Part shown: positions 1 through 8,186 of the stretch, piece after piece
How the letters are laid out: each line of letters opens with the position of its first letter
Position numbering within the stretch: position 1 is the stretch's first letter
Source of the DNA: an uncultured Propionimicrobium sp.
Lineage (GTDB): Bacteria > Actinomycetota > Actinomycetes > Propionibacteriales > Propionibacteriaceae
Reading direction: 5' to 3'
Assembly: GCA_946221385.1 (NCBI GenBank)
Contig: CAMIGX010000004.1
Location: forward strand, 62,001-126,000
DNA length: 64,000 nt
Made by a program: the position numbers and the translations under genes
The notes under the pieces: generated by a model
Told to the model about the DNA's origin: nothing
Seen by the model: the letters and a program-made list of their open reading frames with translations, nothing else
The model's database searches: none

Positions 1-2
1 AA

Positions 3-1361
3 TTCGACATCGACGCCCAGGTCACTGGCTACACCCGCGGCCCGACGGTCACCCGTTACCAAGTCGAGGTGGGCGCTGGCACCAAGGTCGAAAAAGTCAC
101 CGGGCTATCGAAGAACATCGCCTACGCCGTCGGCTCAGCTGATGTGCGCATTCTGTCGCCGATCCCCGGTAAGTCCGCGATCGGCGTCGAGATCCCCAAC
201 CGTGATAAAGAAGTCGTCTCGCTGGGTGATGTGCTGCGCAGCCAAAAGGCGCGCAATGATTCCCATCCGCTCGTTGTCGGTCTGGGTAAGGACGTCGAAG
301 GCGGCTATGTCATCGCCAATGTCGCCAAGATGCCGCACTTGCTCGTCGCCGGCGCGACCGGTTCGGGTAAATCGAGCTTCATCAACTCGCTGATCACTTC
401 GATCATGATGCGCGCGACCCCTGACGAAGTTCGCCTGTTGCTGGTCGACCCAAAGCGCGTGGAGCTGAATCACTACGAGGGTATCCCGCACCTGGTGACC
501 CCCATCATCACCAACGCCAAGAAGGCCGCCGACGCGCTGCAATGGGTCGTCCGCGAAATGGATCACCGCTACGACGACCTCGCTGCCTTTGGCTTCCGAC
601 ATGTCGATGACTTCAACAAGGCTGTGCGCGCCGGAGAGATCGAACTGCCAGCCGGTTCGGAGCGGGTGCTCGCACCCTATCCCTATCTGGTGGTGGTCGT
701 CGACGAGCTTGCCGACTTGATGATGGTCGCGCCGCGTGACGTCGAAGATTCCATCGTTCGCATCACGCAGCTAGCCCGTGCGGCTGGCATCCACCTGGTG
801 TTGGCGACGCAGCGTCCGTCTATTGACGTCGTGACGGGCTTGATCAAGGCCAATGTGCCTAGTCGGCTCGCATTCGCGACCAGTTCAATGACCGACTCAC
901 GGGTCATCTTGGACCAGCCAGGCGCAGAGAAATTGGTCGGTCAAGGTGACGGCCTGTTCTTGCCGATGGGTGCGTCCAAACCGATGCGTGTGCAAGGCGC
1001 CTGGGTCACCGAACAGGAAGTTCGGGAAGTCGTGGCTTGCGTCACCGAGCAGGTCAAGCCGCAATACGTCGAAGATGTGACCGCACCAGCCCAAAGCGAG
1101 ACGAAAGTCGCCGAGGATATCGGTGACGACCTCGAGTTGGTCTTGGACGCCGCACGGCACGTCATCGAGTTGCAGCTCGGCTCGACGTCGATGTTGCAAC
1201 GCAAGCTACGGATCGGATTCGCTAAGGCCGGCCGGATCATGGACATCCTTGAGACCCGCGGTGTGGTCGGCCCGTCCGAAGGCTCCAAACCTCGTGAGGT
1301 ATTGGTCGGCCCAGATGGGCTGGACGACGTGCTCGCCATGTTGTCTGGCGAAGTCGAGTAG
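3..1361 (+). CDS. ftsK: DNA translocase FtsK, 3' part (5' end outside window)
   Basis: ATP-driven DNA pump at the division septum that moves chromosome ends and activates XerCD at dif. The frame is already open at base 3 (reads FDIDAQVTGYTRGPTVTRY, typical of the FtsK alpha/beta motor), so the GTG at 69 is not the real start and the membrane part lies upstream. Walker A GATGSGKS is at 351-374 and Walker B VVVVDELAD near 690-715. The last ~65 residues form the winged-helix gamma domain that reads KOPS (QRKLRIGFAKAGRIMDILE, then VVGPSEGSKPREVLV). Next gene is rimO, 59 bp downstream, as is common in actinobacteria. The family call is secure; only the missing 5' end is uncertain. Confidence 0.95.
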   Translation, partial: FDIDAQVTGYTRGPTVTRYQVEVGAGTKVEKVTGLSKNIAYAVGSADVRILSPIPGKSAIGVEIPNRDKEVVSLGDVLRSQKARNDSHPLVVGLGKDVEGGYVIANVAKMPHLLVAGATGSGKSSFINSLITSIMMRATPDEVRLLLVDPKRVELNHYEGIPHLVTPIITNAKKAADALQWVVREMDHRYDDLAAFGFRHVDDFNKAVRAGEIELPAGSERVLAPYPYLVVVVDELADLMMVAPRDVEDSIVRITQLARAAGIHLVLATQRPSIDVVTGLIKANVPSRLAFATSSMTDSRVILDQPGAEKLVGQGDGLFLPMGASKPMRVQGAWVTEQEVREVVACVTEQVKPQYVEDVTAPAQSETKVAEDIGDDLELVLDAARHVIELQLGSTSMLQRKLRIGFAKAGRIMDILETRGVVGPSEGSKPREVLVGPDGLDDVLAMLSGEVE

Positions 1362-1420
1362 GCAAGCCAGATTCCTGCCAACTAGGCCAGCTTGGGTGGC
1401 CGCGCGATAATGGGACGGTC

Positions 1421-2842
1421 ATGGCTACTTCCGTTCACTTGCTGACCCTGGGCTGCGCCCGAAATGACGTCGACTCTGAGGAGCTCGCTGCCCGGCTGAG
1501 CGCCGGCGGCTTCGAGTTCGTCGCAGAACCGGCTGACGCAGAACTGTTGGTCGTCAACACCTGTGGTTTCATCGAGCAGGCCAAAAAGGATTCGATCGAT
1601 ACCCTCTTGGCAGCCAATGACCTCAAAGAGTCCGGCAAGGCTAAGGCCGTCGTCGCTGTCGGCTGCATGGCTGAACGTTATGGCGCTGAGCTGCAAGCCG
1701 CGCTGCCAGAAGCTGACGGAGTGCTCGGCTTCGACTCCTATCCAGACATCGCCGATCGCTTGAAACGAATTCTGGACGGTGAGCATTTTGACGCTCACAC
1801 GCCTAGTGATCGGCGCAAATTGCTGCCGATTGCGCCCGTGGAACGATCCGCGCATGATCCGAGCCTGTCAGTGCCCGGCCACGCCCAAGATTTCTTGCCT
1901 GCCGGGGTCGGGCCAGCCTCTGGCCCGGTGACCGTGCGCCGCCGGCTCGGCAGCGGACCGTACGCGCCGCTGAAGATCGCTTCGGGCTGCGATCGACGCT
2001 GCGCCTTCTGCGCGATTCCGGCCTTCCGCGGTTCTTACCTGAGTCGGCCTGCCGTCGACATCGTCAGCGAGGCGAATTGGCTGGTCAGTCAAGGCGTCAA
2101 AGAGGTCATGTTAGTCAGCGAAAATACCTCGAGTTACGGCAAAGACACCGCCGACAAGATGGCGCTGGTCGACCTGTTGCAGCAGCTCAATGCAGTCGAC
2201 GGCCTGGAGTGGATTCGGGTCAGCTATTTGCAACCGGCGGAAATCCGTCCAGGGCTGTTAGAGACCATGGCAGAACTAGACCACGTCGTGCCATATTTCG
2301 ACCTGTCCATGCAGCACGCGTCAAAATCTGTGCTGCGCAGGATGCGTCGATTTGGTGATCCAGACTCCTTTTTAGCCTTACTAGATCGCATTCGTCAGCT
2401 CGCGCCCGAGGCCGGCATTCGCAGTAATTTCATCGTCGGTTTTCCAGGCGAAAGCGAGCAGGAATTCGCTGAACTTTGCCAGTTCGTCGCTGCGGCCAGG
2501 TTGGATGTTGCCGGCGTCTTCGGCTATTCGGACGAAGAAGGCACTGAAGGCGCGACGCTGCCAGGGCACCTCGACGAAGACGCAATCGCCGAGCGCGTCG
2601 CCGAACTCTCTCAGATCGTGGACGCAGCTGTCGACGCACGCGCGGCAGAACGCGTCGGGGACCCTGTCAAGGTGCTCGTCGAGAGCATCGAAGACGAAGA
2701 ATTGGTCGGCCGGGCTGCCCATCAGGGCCCAGAAGTCGACGGGATCTGCTATCTGCTGAACGCCGACGCGCAAGTCGGCGACTTCGTCGACGCCGTCGTA
2801 ATCGATAGCCAGGGCGCCGATCTGTTCGCGCAAGCTGACTAG
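1421..2842 (+). CDS. rimO: Ribosomal protein S12 methylthiotransferase RimO
   Basis: Radical-SAM enzyme adding a methylthio group to the conserved Asp of ribosomal protein S12. Seen: N-terminal UPF0004 cluster cysteines C12 (GCARN), C48 (NTCGF) and C82 (GCMAE); radical-SAM CxxxCxxC at C190/C194/C197 (GCDRRCAFC); C-terminal TRAM region. At 473 aa it is normal for actinobacterial RimO. GCARNDVDSE at the N terminus and RGSYLSRP after the radical-SAM motif separate it from MiaB, encoded at 6678. No Shine-Dalgarno precedes the ATG, but GATAAT (1406-1411) ends 9 nt before it, so transcription may start almost at the start codon. pgsA follows. Confidence 0.93.
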   Translation: MATSVHLLTLGCARNDVDSEELAARLSAGGFEFVAEPADAELLVVNTCGFIEQAKKDSIDTLLAANDLKESGKAKAVVAVGCMAERYGAELQAALPEADGVLGFDSYPDIADRLKRILDGEHFDAHTPSDRRKLLPIAPVERSAHDPSLSVPGHAQDFLPAGVGPASGPVTVRRRLGSGPYAPLKIASGCDRRCAFCAIPAFRGSYLSRPAVDIVSEANWLVSQGVKEVMLVSENTSSYGKDTADKMALVDLLQQLNAVDGLEWIRVSYLQPAEIRPGLLETMAELDHVVPYFDLSMQHASKSVLRRMRRFGDPDSFLALLDRIRQLAPEAGIRSNFIVGFPGESEQEFAELCQFVAAARLDVAGVFGYSDEEGTEGATLPGHLDEDAIAERVAELSQIVDAAVDARAAERVGDPVKVLVESIEDEELVGRAAHQGPEVDGICYLLNADAQVGDFVDAVVIDSQGADLFAQAD

Positions 2843-2911
2843 GTCGTGGCTGCCGCCGAGTTCGACAGCAGCGGGCTAGGCTGAATGCAAATCCCCGCGG
2901 TCAGGAGCGAG

Positions 2912-3565
2912 ATGTCGGAACCGACGAAGACGGCACGCAAAGGTGGCTTCGTGGCCAATGTGCCGAATCTGCTGACGATCGCGCGCATGATCTTGGTGCC
3001 GGTCTTTTTGATCGCCTTTCTAAGCCATCCCAATGATCAGGTCTGGCGGCTCATCTCGACATTGATTTTCGTCGTGGCCATGGCCACTGACGCGATCGAC
3101 GGACGGCTAGCCCGCAGCAGCGGTCAAGTGACTGACTTCGGCAAATTGTGGGATCCAATCGCAGACAAGTTGATGACTGGGGTGGCCTTCATCGCGCTTT
3201 CTATCGTCGGCGATCTGCCTTGGTGGATGACGATCCTGATGCTGTTGCGGGAATGGGGAATTACCGCGCTTCGTTTTCAGATCCTCAAGTACGGCGTGAT
3301 GGCAGCAAACCGAGGCGGCAAATTGAAGACGGTGCTGCAGACCACTGCGATCATCATGTTCCTGCTTAGCTTGCCGCAGCTCGGTACCTGGTGGCTGGTG
3401 AGCAAATGGATTGCCATGGGTGCTGCTTTCGTGCTGACGATCGTCACCGGAATCGACTATCTCATCGAAGCTAAGAAGCTGCGCGATGCCTCGATTGCCG
3501 CTGGCGGTCTGGTCGACATCAGCGCGGTACGTGAAACTAAGAGTTCTAAGCGAGCACACCAGTGA
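2912..3565 (+). CDS. pgsA: CDP-diacylglycerol--glycerol-3-phosphate 3-phosphatidyltransferase
   Basis: Integral membrane enzyme making phosphatidylglycerol phosphate, the precursor of phosphatidylglycerol and cardiolipin. The CDP-alcohol phosphatidyltransferase signature D-x2-DG-x2-AR-x8-G-x3-D-x3-D is intact (DAIDGRLARSSG, then DFGKLWDPIAD). Several hydrophobic segments surround it (IARMILVPVFLIAFL, ISTLIFVVAMA, TAIIMFLLSLP). I prefer ATG 2912 over in-frame ATG 2885: AGGAG lies at 2903-2907, and a -10-like TAGGCT (2877-2882) is too close to 2885. The stop overlaps the next start by 4 bp (GTGA), so it is coupled to cinA. The protein is 217 aa with this start. Confidence 0.88.
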   Translation: MSEPTKTARKGGFVANVPNLLTIARMILVPVFLIAFLSHPNDQVWRLISTLIFVVAMATDAIDGRLARSSGQVTDFGKLWDPIADKLMTGVAFIALSIVGDLPWWMTILMLLREWGITALRFQILKYGVMAANRGGKLKTVLQTTAIIMFLLSLPQLGTWWLVSKWIAMGAAFVLTIVTGIDYLIEAKKLRDASIAAGGLVDISAVRETKSSKRAHQ

Positions 3566-4080
3566 GCAATCACCAGGCTCAGCTATTGAATGAGGCGGGC
3601 CAGCTGGCCAGAGAAGTCATTTCGCGATTCGGCCAACGCGGACTGTCGTTAGCGACTTGTGAGTCGCTGACGGGGGGTTTGATCGGTGCGACATTGACTT
3701 CGGTGCCCGGCTCGTCGCGGGTCTATCGCGGCGGACTGATCACCTATCACAGCGATTTAAAGGTCGCGCTGGCCCGCGTCGACGCGCAATGGGTCGCTGA
3801 AGCTGGTGTCGTCAACGCGTCCACCGCACGTCAGATGGCCGCCGGAGCTGCGATGGCATGTGGCGCGGACGTCGCTGTCGCCGTCACGGGCGTCGCAGGG
3901 CCGGATCCTAGTGATGGTCAGCCAGTCGGCACGGTCTGGATGGGGCTCGCGTTGCCGGCAGATTGGGACGAACCGAGCCGCGCTCAAAGCTTCGAGTTTC
4001 CCGGTGATCGGGGCGAGATCAGGGCATGGACGTCGTTGCGTTCGCTGCAATGGCTGCTCGAAGTAGCCTCTGAGTCTTAG
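3562..4080 (+). CDS. pncC: Nicotinamide-nucleotide amidohydrolase (CinA C-terminal domain, PncC)
   Basis: Stand-alone CinA-family domain of 172 aa. Characterised PncC enzymes deamidate nicotinamide mononucleotide and recycle the NMN made by DNA ligase. Seen: CESLTGGLIGATLTSVPGSS near the N terminus, YRGGLITYHSDLK, and VAVTGVAGPDPSDGQPVGTVW, all hallmark blocks. The N-terminal molybdopterin-binding domain of full CinA is absent, as usual in actinobacteria. The GTG start overlaps the pgsA stop by 4 bp, so the two are translationally coupled. The rimO-pgsA-cinA-clgR-recA order is conserved in this phylum. The enzymatic name is inferred from the family. Confidence 0.87.
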   Translation: MSNHQAQLLNEAGQLAREVISRFGQRGLSLATCESLTGGLIGATLTSVPGSSRVYRGGLITYHSDLKVALARVDAQWVAEAGVVNASTARQMAAGAAMACGADVAVAVTGVAGPDPSDGQPVGTVWMGLALPADWDEPSRAQSFEFPGDRGEIRAWTSLRSLQWLLEVASES

Positions 4081-4271
4081 TTTGAGACGAATTTGTCAAC
4101 CTAAAGGTATCTATTTTTCCCTAAGCGGAATTTCGCGGCCCCGAAACTGGTTGACTAGATGACATCGATCGCGCTGCTAGACGATTCGTTGCCGCGACCA
4201 GCTGATTGTCAGCTCGTCGACGTGAACGGGGGATCAGCGCCGATCACAAGGACAGCTAAGAGGGGACTACA

Positions 4272-4538
4272 TTGAAGCCGATCCTGTTCCGTGAACTGCT
4301 AGGCGATTCGCTGCGCGAGGAGCGCGTCAGCCAAGGACGCACCCTGCGCGAAGTTTCCCTGTCTGCGCGGGTGAGCTTGGGCTACCTGTCTGAGGTAGAA
4401 CGCGGTCAAAAAGAAGCGTCATCTGAATTGTTGTACGCCATCTCTGAAGCACTCGGAGTTCCGCTTTCGACTCTGATCAGCAAGGTCAGCGACAAACTGG
4501 CAGCGGTCGAATTCGATCGTGAACTCGTAGCAGCTTAA
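4272..4538 (+). CDS. clgR: ClgR-type helix-turn-helix transcriptional regulator
   Basis: Xre-family activator of 88 aa. In corynebacteria, mycobacteria and streptomycetes ClgR activates clpP, clpC and other protease or repair genes. The HTH spans residues ~15-70 (GRTLREVSLSARVSLGYLSEVERGQ), and the following block KEASSELLYAISEALGVPLS is diagnostic of ClgR. It is a little shorter than most homologues, which have a longer tail. The start is TTG at 4272 behind AGGGG (4261-4265 region); no other in-frame start fits. The preceding 190-bp gap should hold its promoter. Location between cinA and recA matches relatives. Confidence 0.85.
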   Translation: MKPILFRELLGDSLREERVSQGRTLREVSLSARVSLGYLSEVERGQKEASSELLYAISEALGVPLSTLISKVSDKLAAVEFDRELVAA

Positions 4539-4590
4539 GCAATAATTTTTGCCGCGCGGCTCAGCTCAGGGGCGCGTATCATCGGTGCTC

Positions 4591-4785
4591 ATGCGGGAAA
4601 GTGAGCTATTTGCCCGGTTGCGTGAGCATTTGGGTGACGATTATGCGCCGGCTTGGGCTGCCCAGGTGGGCTTGGCCGAATTGAATTCCCGCACGGTCCA
4701 AGAGGCCGTGGCTGATGGGGTCGATTGCAAGACCATCTGGCGGGCAGCGTGGCAGCAGTTGGAGTTACCCGCAAAATATCGCTGA
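4591..4785 (+). CDS. DUF3046 family protein
   Basis: A 64-residue actinobacterial protein of unknown function found beside recA. The ATG at 4591 gives the canonical N terminus MRESELFARLREHLGDDYA; the earlier in-frame ATG at 4549 adds 14 residues with no family resemblance. The body contains SRTVQEAVADGVDCKTIWRAAW and ends PAKYR, as in other members. It looks like a compact helical domain with no catalytic motif. It lies 52 bp after clgR and 252 bp before recA. Confidence 0.8.
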   Translation: MRESELFARLREHLGDDYAPAWAAQVGLAELNSRTVQEAVADGVDCKTIWRAAWQQLELPAKYR

Positions 4786-4848
4786 GACTAGGTAGCTGGA
4801 CGTGGGCTGCTGCCCAAGGGCGCGACACGCCACGAGAATCCCACTTTC

Positions 4849-4860
4849 GAACATTTGTTC
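4849..4860. promoter_or_regulatory. LexA (SOS) box upstream of recA
   Basis: GAACATTTGTTC is a perfect GAAC-N4-GTTC match; with flanks, TCGAACATTTGTTCGG at 4847-4862. This is the actinobacterial/Gram-positive LexA operator. It lies about 178 bp before the recA start in the 252-bp gap after the DUF3046 gene, where repression would silence recA and recX. Confidence 0.9.
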
Positions 4861-5037
4861 GGTTACTGTTGTCCACAGTGCAGCGTGCGTCGGTACGGGG
4901 CTTTTCCACAGTCGTCGATTTGGCTGAAGAATTGTCGGTGCTCGCGCCTACAGTCCTTGACGAACTACCCCAATTGGGGTGCGACATCAAGACGCAAAGC
5001 GACCTAGAACGCACAGCGACATAGAAAGGGCACTGTG

Positions 5038-6093
5038 ATGGCGACAGCCGACCGCAGCAAGGCGCTCGAAACGGCCTTGGCGCAGATTGAGAAACAACAT
5101 GGCAAGGGCTCAGTCATGCGACTGGGCGAGCAGGCAAACCAACAAATTGAGGTCATTCCGACCGGTTCAATTGCGCTTGATTTGGCGCTCGGCGTGGGTG
5201 GCCTGCCGCGCGGTCGCGTCATTGAAATCTATGGCCCAGAATCTTCGGGTAAGACGACCGTCGCGTTGCACGCAATCGCGAATGCTCAGAAAGCAGGCGG
5301 AATTTGTGCCTTCATTGACGCCGAACATGCGCTCGATCCGACCTATGCTGCGGCGCTCGGGGTTGACGTCGATGCGTTGCTGGTAAGTCAGCCGGATAAC
5401 GGCGAACAGGCCCTTGAAATCGCCGACACCCTAGTGCGCTCTGGTGCAATCGAGTTGATCGTCATCGACTCGGTCGCCGCATTGACTCCACGCGCAGAGA
5501 TCGAAGGCGAGATGGGTGACAATCACGTCGGTCTGCACGCCCGCCTGATGAGCCAGGCGCTGCGCAAGATGACTGGAGCGTTGAAGAGCGCTAATACCAC
5601 TGCGATCTTCATCAACCAGCTGCGCGAAAAGATCGGCGTCATGTTCGGTTCGCCGGAGACGACCACTGGTGGTCGAGCTTTGAAGTTCTATGCGTCCGTT
5701 CGACTGGATGTCCGGCGTATTGAATCGTTGAAGGACGGTTCAGATGTCGTGGGCAACCGCACTCGCGTCAAGGTCGTCAAGAACAAGGTCGCGCCGCCGT
5801 TCAAGCAAGCCGAATTCGACATCATGTACGGCCAAGGCATCAGCCGTGAAGGCAGTTTGATCGACATGGGCGTCGAGACCGGCATTATCCGTAAGGCAGG
5901 CGCCTGGTTCACCTATGACGCAGACCAGCTCGGCCAAGGTAAAGAGAACGCTCGCTCCTATCTCAAGGCGAACCCGCAAATCGCCGATGAGATCGACCGC
6001 AAGATCCGAGACGCGGTCGCGATCACCTTGGCGCCAAATTCCGATGAGGTGCCCGACGGTGTCGATCCTGAGACTGGCGAGGTCGACTTCTGA
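5038..6093 (+). CDS. recA: Recombinase RecA
   Basis: DNA strand-exchange protein and LexA co-protease. Walker A GPESSGKT is at residues 66-73, Walker B LIVIDSVAALTP near 140-150, and the DNA-binding loop region MGDNHVGLHARLMSQALRK follows, then INQLREKIGVMFGSPETT. At 351 aa it has no intein. Two starts abut (GTG 5035 and ATG 5038); ATG gives the usual MATADRSKAL and sits behind GAAAGGG. A LexA box lies upstream. Its last codons overlap or abut the recX reading frame. Confidence 0.97.
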   Translation: MATADRSKALETALAQIEKQHGKGSVMRLGEQANQQIEVIPTGSIALDLALGVGGLPRGRVIEIYGPESSGKTTVALHAIANAQKAGGICAFIDAEHALDPTYAAALGVDVDALLVSQPDNGEQALEIADTLVRSGAIELIVIDSVAALTPRAEIEGEMGDNHVGLHARLMSQALRKMTGALKSANTTAIFINQLREKIGVMFGSPETTTGGRALKFYASVRLDVRRIESLKDGSDVVGNRTRVKVVKNKVAPPFKQAEFDIMYGQGISREGSLIDMGVETGIIRKAGAWFTYDADQLGQGKENARSYLKANPQIADEIDRKIRDAVAITLAPNSDEVPDGVDPETGEVDF

Positions 6094-6653
6094 GCCGTCG
6101 ACATACCCGTGAGCCCGATCCGTCAGGCGGTGAGGAAGAAATTGAGCTGAGCCCAGCTCAACAACTCGAATTCGCCCGACGGATCGCGCTGCGTCGCCTA
6201 GATGCCAAGGCATTGACGCGGGCTGAACTGGCGGAATATCTGGCGCGCAAAGACGTGCCGGACGACATTTCGGTGACGTTATTGGACCGCTTCGAAGAGG
6301 TTGGGCTACTCAATGACCAGCAATATGCGCAGGCGTGGGTGGAATCCAGACGGCGCACCCGCAATTTGTCGGCCAGGGCGCTACGTCAAGAGCTGCGGAC
6401 TAAGGGGCTAGACGATGAAACGATCGAAGCCGCTACTTCGCAGATCACTGCTGATCAAGATCGCGAAGCGGCGCTGAAGTTGGCTCGGCAAAAGGCGCCC
6501 GCTATGGCCAAGCTAGATCGGCAAGTGGCGTTCCGAAGGCTCGCTGGCGTTCTCGCCAGAAGAGGTCATAGTCCCGCAGTCACGATGGATGTCGTCAAGC
6601 AGGTCTTGGGTGAGTTGACCGACGACAACATCGACGAATCCTGGACGAATTGA
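6090..6653 (+). CDS. recX: Regulatory protein RecX (non-AUG start likely)
   Basis: Inhibitor and modulator of RecA filaments. The conserved RecX region begins upstream of the first TTG (6213): the frame reads LEFARRIALRRLDAKALTRA, the first conserved helices, but holds no ATG, GTG or TTG from the stop at 6069-6071 to 6213. Candidates are CTG 6090 (overlapping recA's TGA, GAGG 7 nt upstream, 187 aa) or ATT 6141 (GAGG 5 nt upstream, 170 aa, near the usual length). TTG 6213 gives 146 aa and loses the first helix. Later repeats are intact (DRFEEVGLLNDQQYAQAWVE). Identity is firm; the start is unsettled. Confidence 0.82.
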   Translation: MSRRHTREPDPSGGEEEIELSPAQQLEFARRIALRRLDAKALTRAELAEYLARKDVPDDISVTLLDRFEEVGLLNDQQYAQAWVESRRRTRNLSARALRQELRTKGLDDETIEAATSQITADQDREAALKLARQKAPAMAKLDRQVAFRRLAGVLARRGHSPAVTMDVVKQVLGELTDDNIDESWTN

Positions 6654-6677
6654 CGGGCTAGTTATGGTTGACAGGTC

Positions 6678-8186
6678 ATGAGTGTGCAAGATCTCGCCCA
6701 AACCAGCGACATGCCAGACGCGGATATGCGCCCGCGCAGCTATCAGGTGATCACCTATGGCTGTCAGATGAACGTCCACGATTCCGAACGCATCAGCGGC
6801 CTGCTTGAGCAGGCTGGTCTGGTGCGCGCGCCTGAACCTGTCGACGAATTGGCCGACGCGGATGTCGTGGTCTTTAACACGTGCGCGGTGCGTGAGAATG
6901 CCGACAATCGGCTGTACGGCAATCTCGGCCACATGGCGAAGTTGAAGCGGCAACATCCCGGAATGCAGATCGCAGTCGGCGGTTGCATGGCGCAGAAAGA
7001 TCGTCAACAGATCATTGACCGCGCTCCTTGGGTCGATGTCGTCTTCGGTACCAACAATGTCGGTTCTTTGCCGGTGCTTCTGGAGCGAGCTCGGATCGAA
7101 AAAGCCGCGCAAGTCGAGATCGAAGAATCGCTGCAGACTCTCCCGTCCAACTTGCCGTCCAGACGTGAATCGCCATATTCGGCGTGGGTGTCGATTTCTG
7201 TCGGCTGCAATAACACCTGCACCTTCTGCATCGTGCCTAGCCTGCGCGGTAAAGAAGCAGACCGGCGTCCCGGGGACATTCTGCGTGAGATTCAGATGCT
7301 CGTCGACGAAGGTGTCCAAGAGATCACGCTGCTTGGCCAAAATGTCAACACCTATGGGGTGCAGTTCGGCGATCGCGGCGCATTCGCGAAGTTGCTGCGC
7401 TCCTGCGGCGAGATTGAAGGACTGCGGCGGGTCAGATTCACTAGCCCGCATCCAGCCTCATTCACCAGTGACGTGATCGAGGCAATGGCTGAGACGCCCA
7501 ATGTCATGCCGAGCCTGCACATGCCGTTGCAATCGGGTTCGGACCGGGTGCTGCGTGAAATGCGGCGCAGCTACCGCAGCGAGCGTTTCTTGCGGATCTT
7601 GGACGAAGTCCGTGAAAAGCTGCCCGATGCTGCCATCACTACTGACATCATTGTCGGTTTTCCAGGCGAGACTGAAGAGGATTTCGAGCAGACCATGCAG
7701 GTCGTGGAGCGTGCTCGATTCTCGGCTGCTTTCACTTTCCAGTATTCGATCCGGCCTGGCACCCCAGCGGCCACCATGCCCGATCAAGTGCCCCAGCCGA
7801 TCGTCCAGCGGCGCTACGAACGACTGGTCAAACTGGTTGACGAGATCGCCTGGCAGGAAGCTCGCAAGCAGGTCGGCAAACGCGTCGAAGTGATGTTCGC
7901 AGTGGGTGAGGGACGCAAAGACGAGCAGCGCACCCGCATTTCTGGACGGACCCCTGACAACCGGCTAGTGCACGTCGCAGCCCCCGAATCTGGAGATGAA
8001 ATGCCCCGGCCCGGCGATTTCGCAGAGGTCGAAATCACCTACGCAGCCCCGCACCATCTGGTCGCCGATTCGCCGATCTGGAATTTGCAACGGACGCGCG
8101 GCGGCGACATGTGGCAGGCTCGCAATGACGAAACTCAATCCGGCTCAGCAGGGGTCGGGCTGGGCATGCCGAAGCTGCCGCGGTGA
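6678..8186 (+). CDS. miaB: tRNA-2-methylthio-N6-dimethylallyladenosine synthase MiaB
   Basis: Radical-SAM methylthiotransferase acting on i6A37 of tRNAs reading UNN codons, so it works after MiaA, encoded next. Auxiliary cluster cysteines are C29 (YGCQMN), C69 (NTCAVRE) and C103 (GGCMAQ). Radical-SAM cysteines are C177/C181/C184 (GCNNTCTFC). A C-terminal TRAM domain covers ~395-465, followed by a short tail. There is no Shine-Dalgarno before the ATG; TATGGT (6663-6668) ends 9 nt upstream, so a leaderless start is possible. The stop overlaps the miaA GTG by 4 bp. Confidence 0.95.
   Translation: MSVQDLAQTSDMPDADMRPRSYQVITYGCQMNVHDSERISGLLEQAGLVRAPEPVDELADADVVVFNTCAVRENADNRLYGNLGHMAKLKRQHPGMQIAVGGCMAQKDRQQIIDRAPWVDVVFGTNNVGSLPVLLERARIEKAAQVEIEESLQTLPSNLPSRRESPYSAWVSISVGCNNTCTFCIVPSLRGKEADRRPGDILREIQMLVDEGVQEITLLGQNVNTYGVQFGDRGAFAKLLRSCGEIEGLRRVRFTSPHPASFTSDVIEAMAETPNVMPSLHMPLQSGSDRVLREMRRSYRSERFLRILDEVREKLPDAAITTDIIVGFPGETEEDFEQTMQVVERARFSAAFTFQYSIRPGTPAATMPDQVPQPIVQRRYERLVKLVDEIAWQEARKQVGKRVEVMFAVGEGRKDEQRTRISGRTPDNRLVHVAAPESGDEMPRPGDFAEVEITYAAPHHLVADSPIWNLQRTRGGDMWQARNDETQSGSAGVGLGMPKLPR

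Noticed and set aside
4725..5024. Open frame of 99 codons between the DUF3046 gene and recA
   Set aside because: It overlaps the DUF3046 gene in another frame and runs through the LexA box and recA promoter; no family resemblance.
5038..6093. Intein in recA, as in some mycobacteria
   Set aside because: The protein is 351 aa with uninterrupted motifs.
6513..7451. 312-codon minus-strand frame opposite recX and miaB
   Set aside because: Antisense to two recognised proteins; the product lacks any domain.
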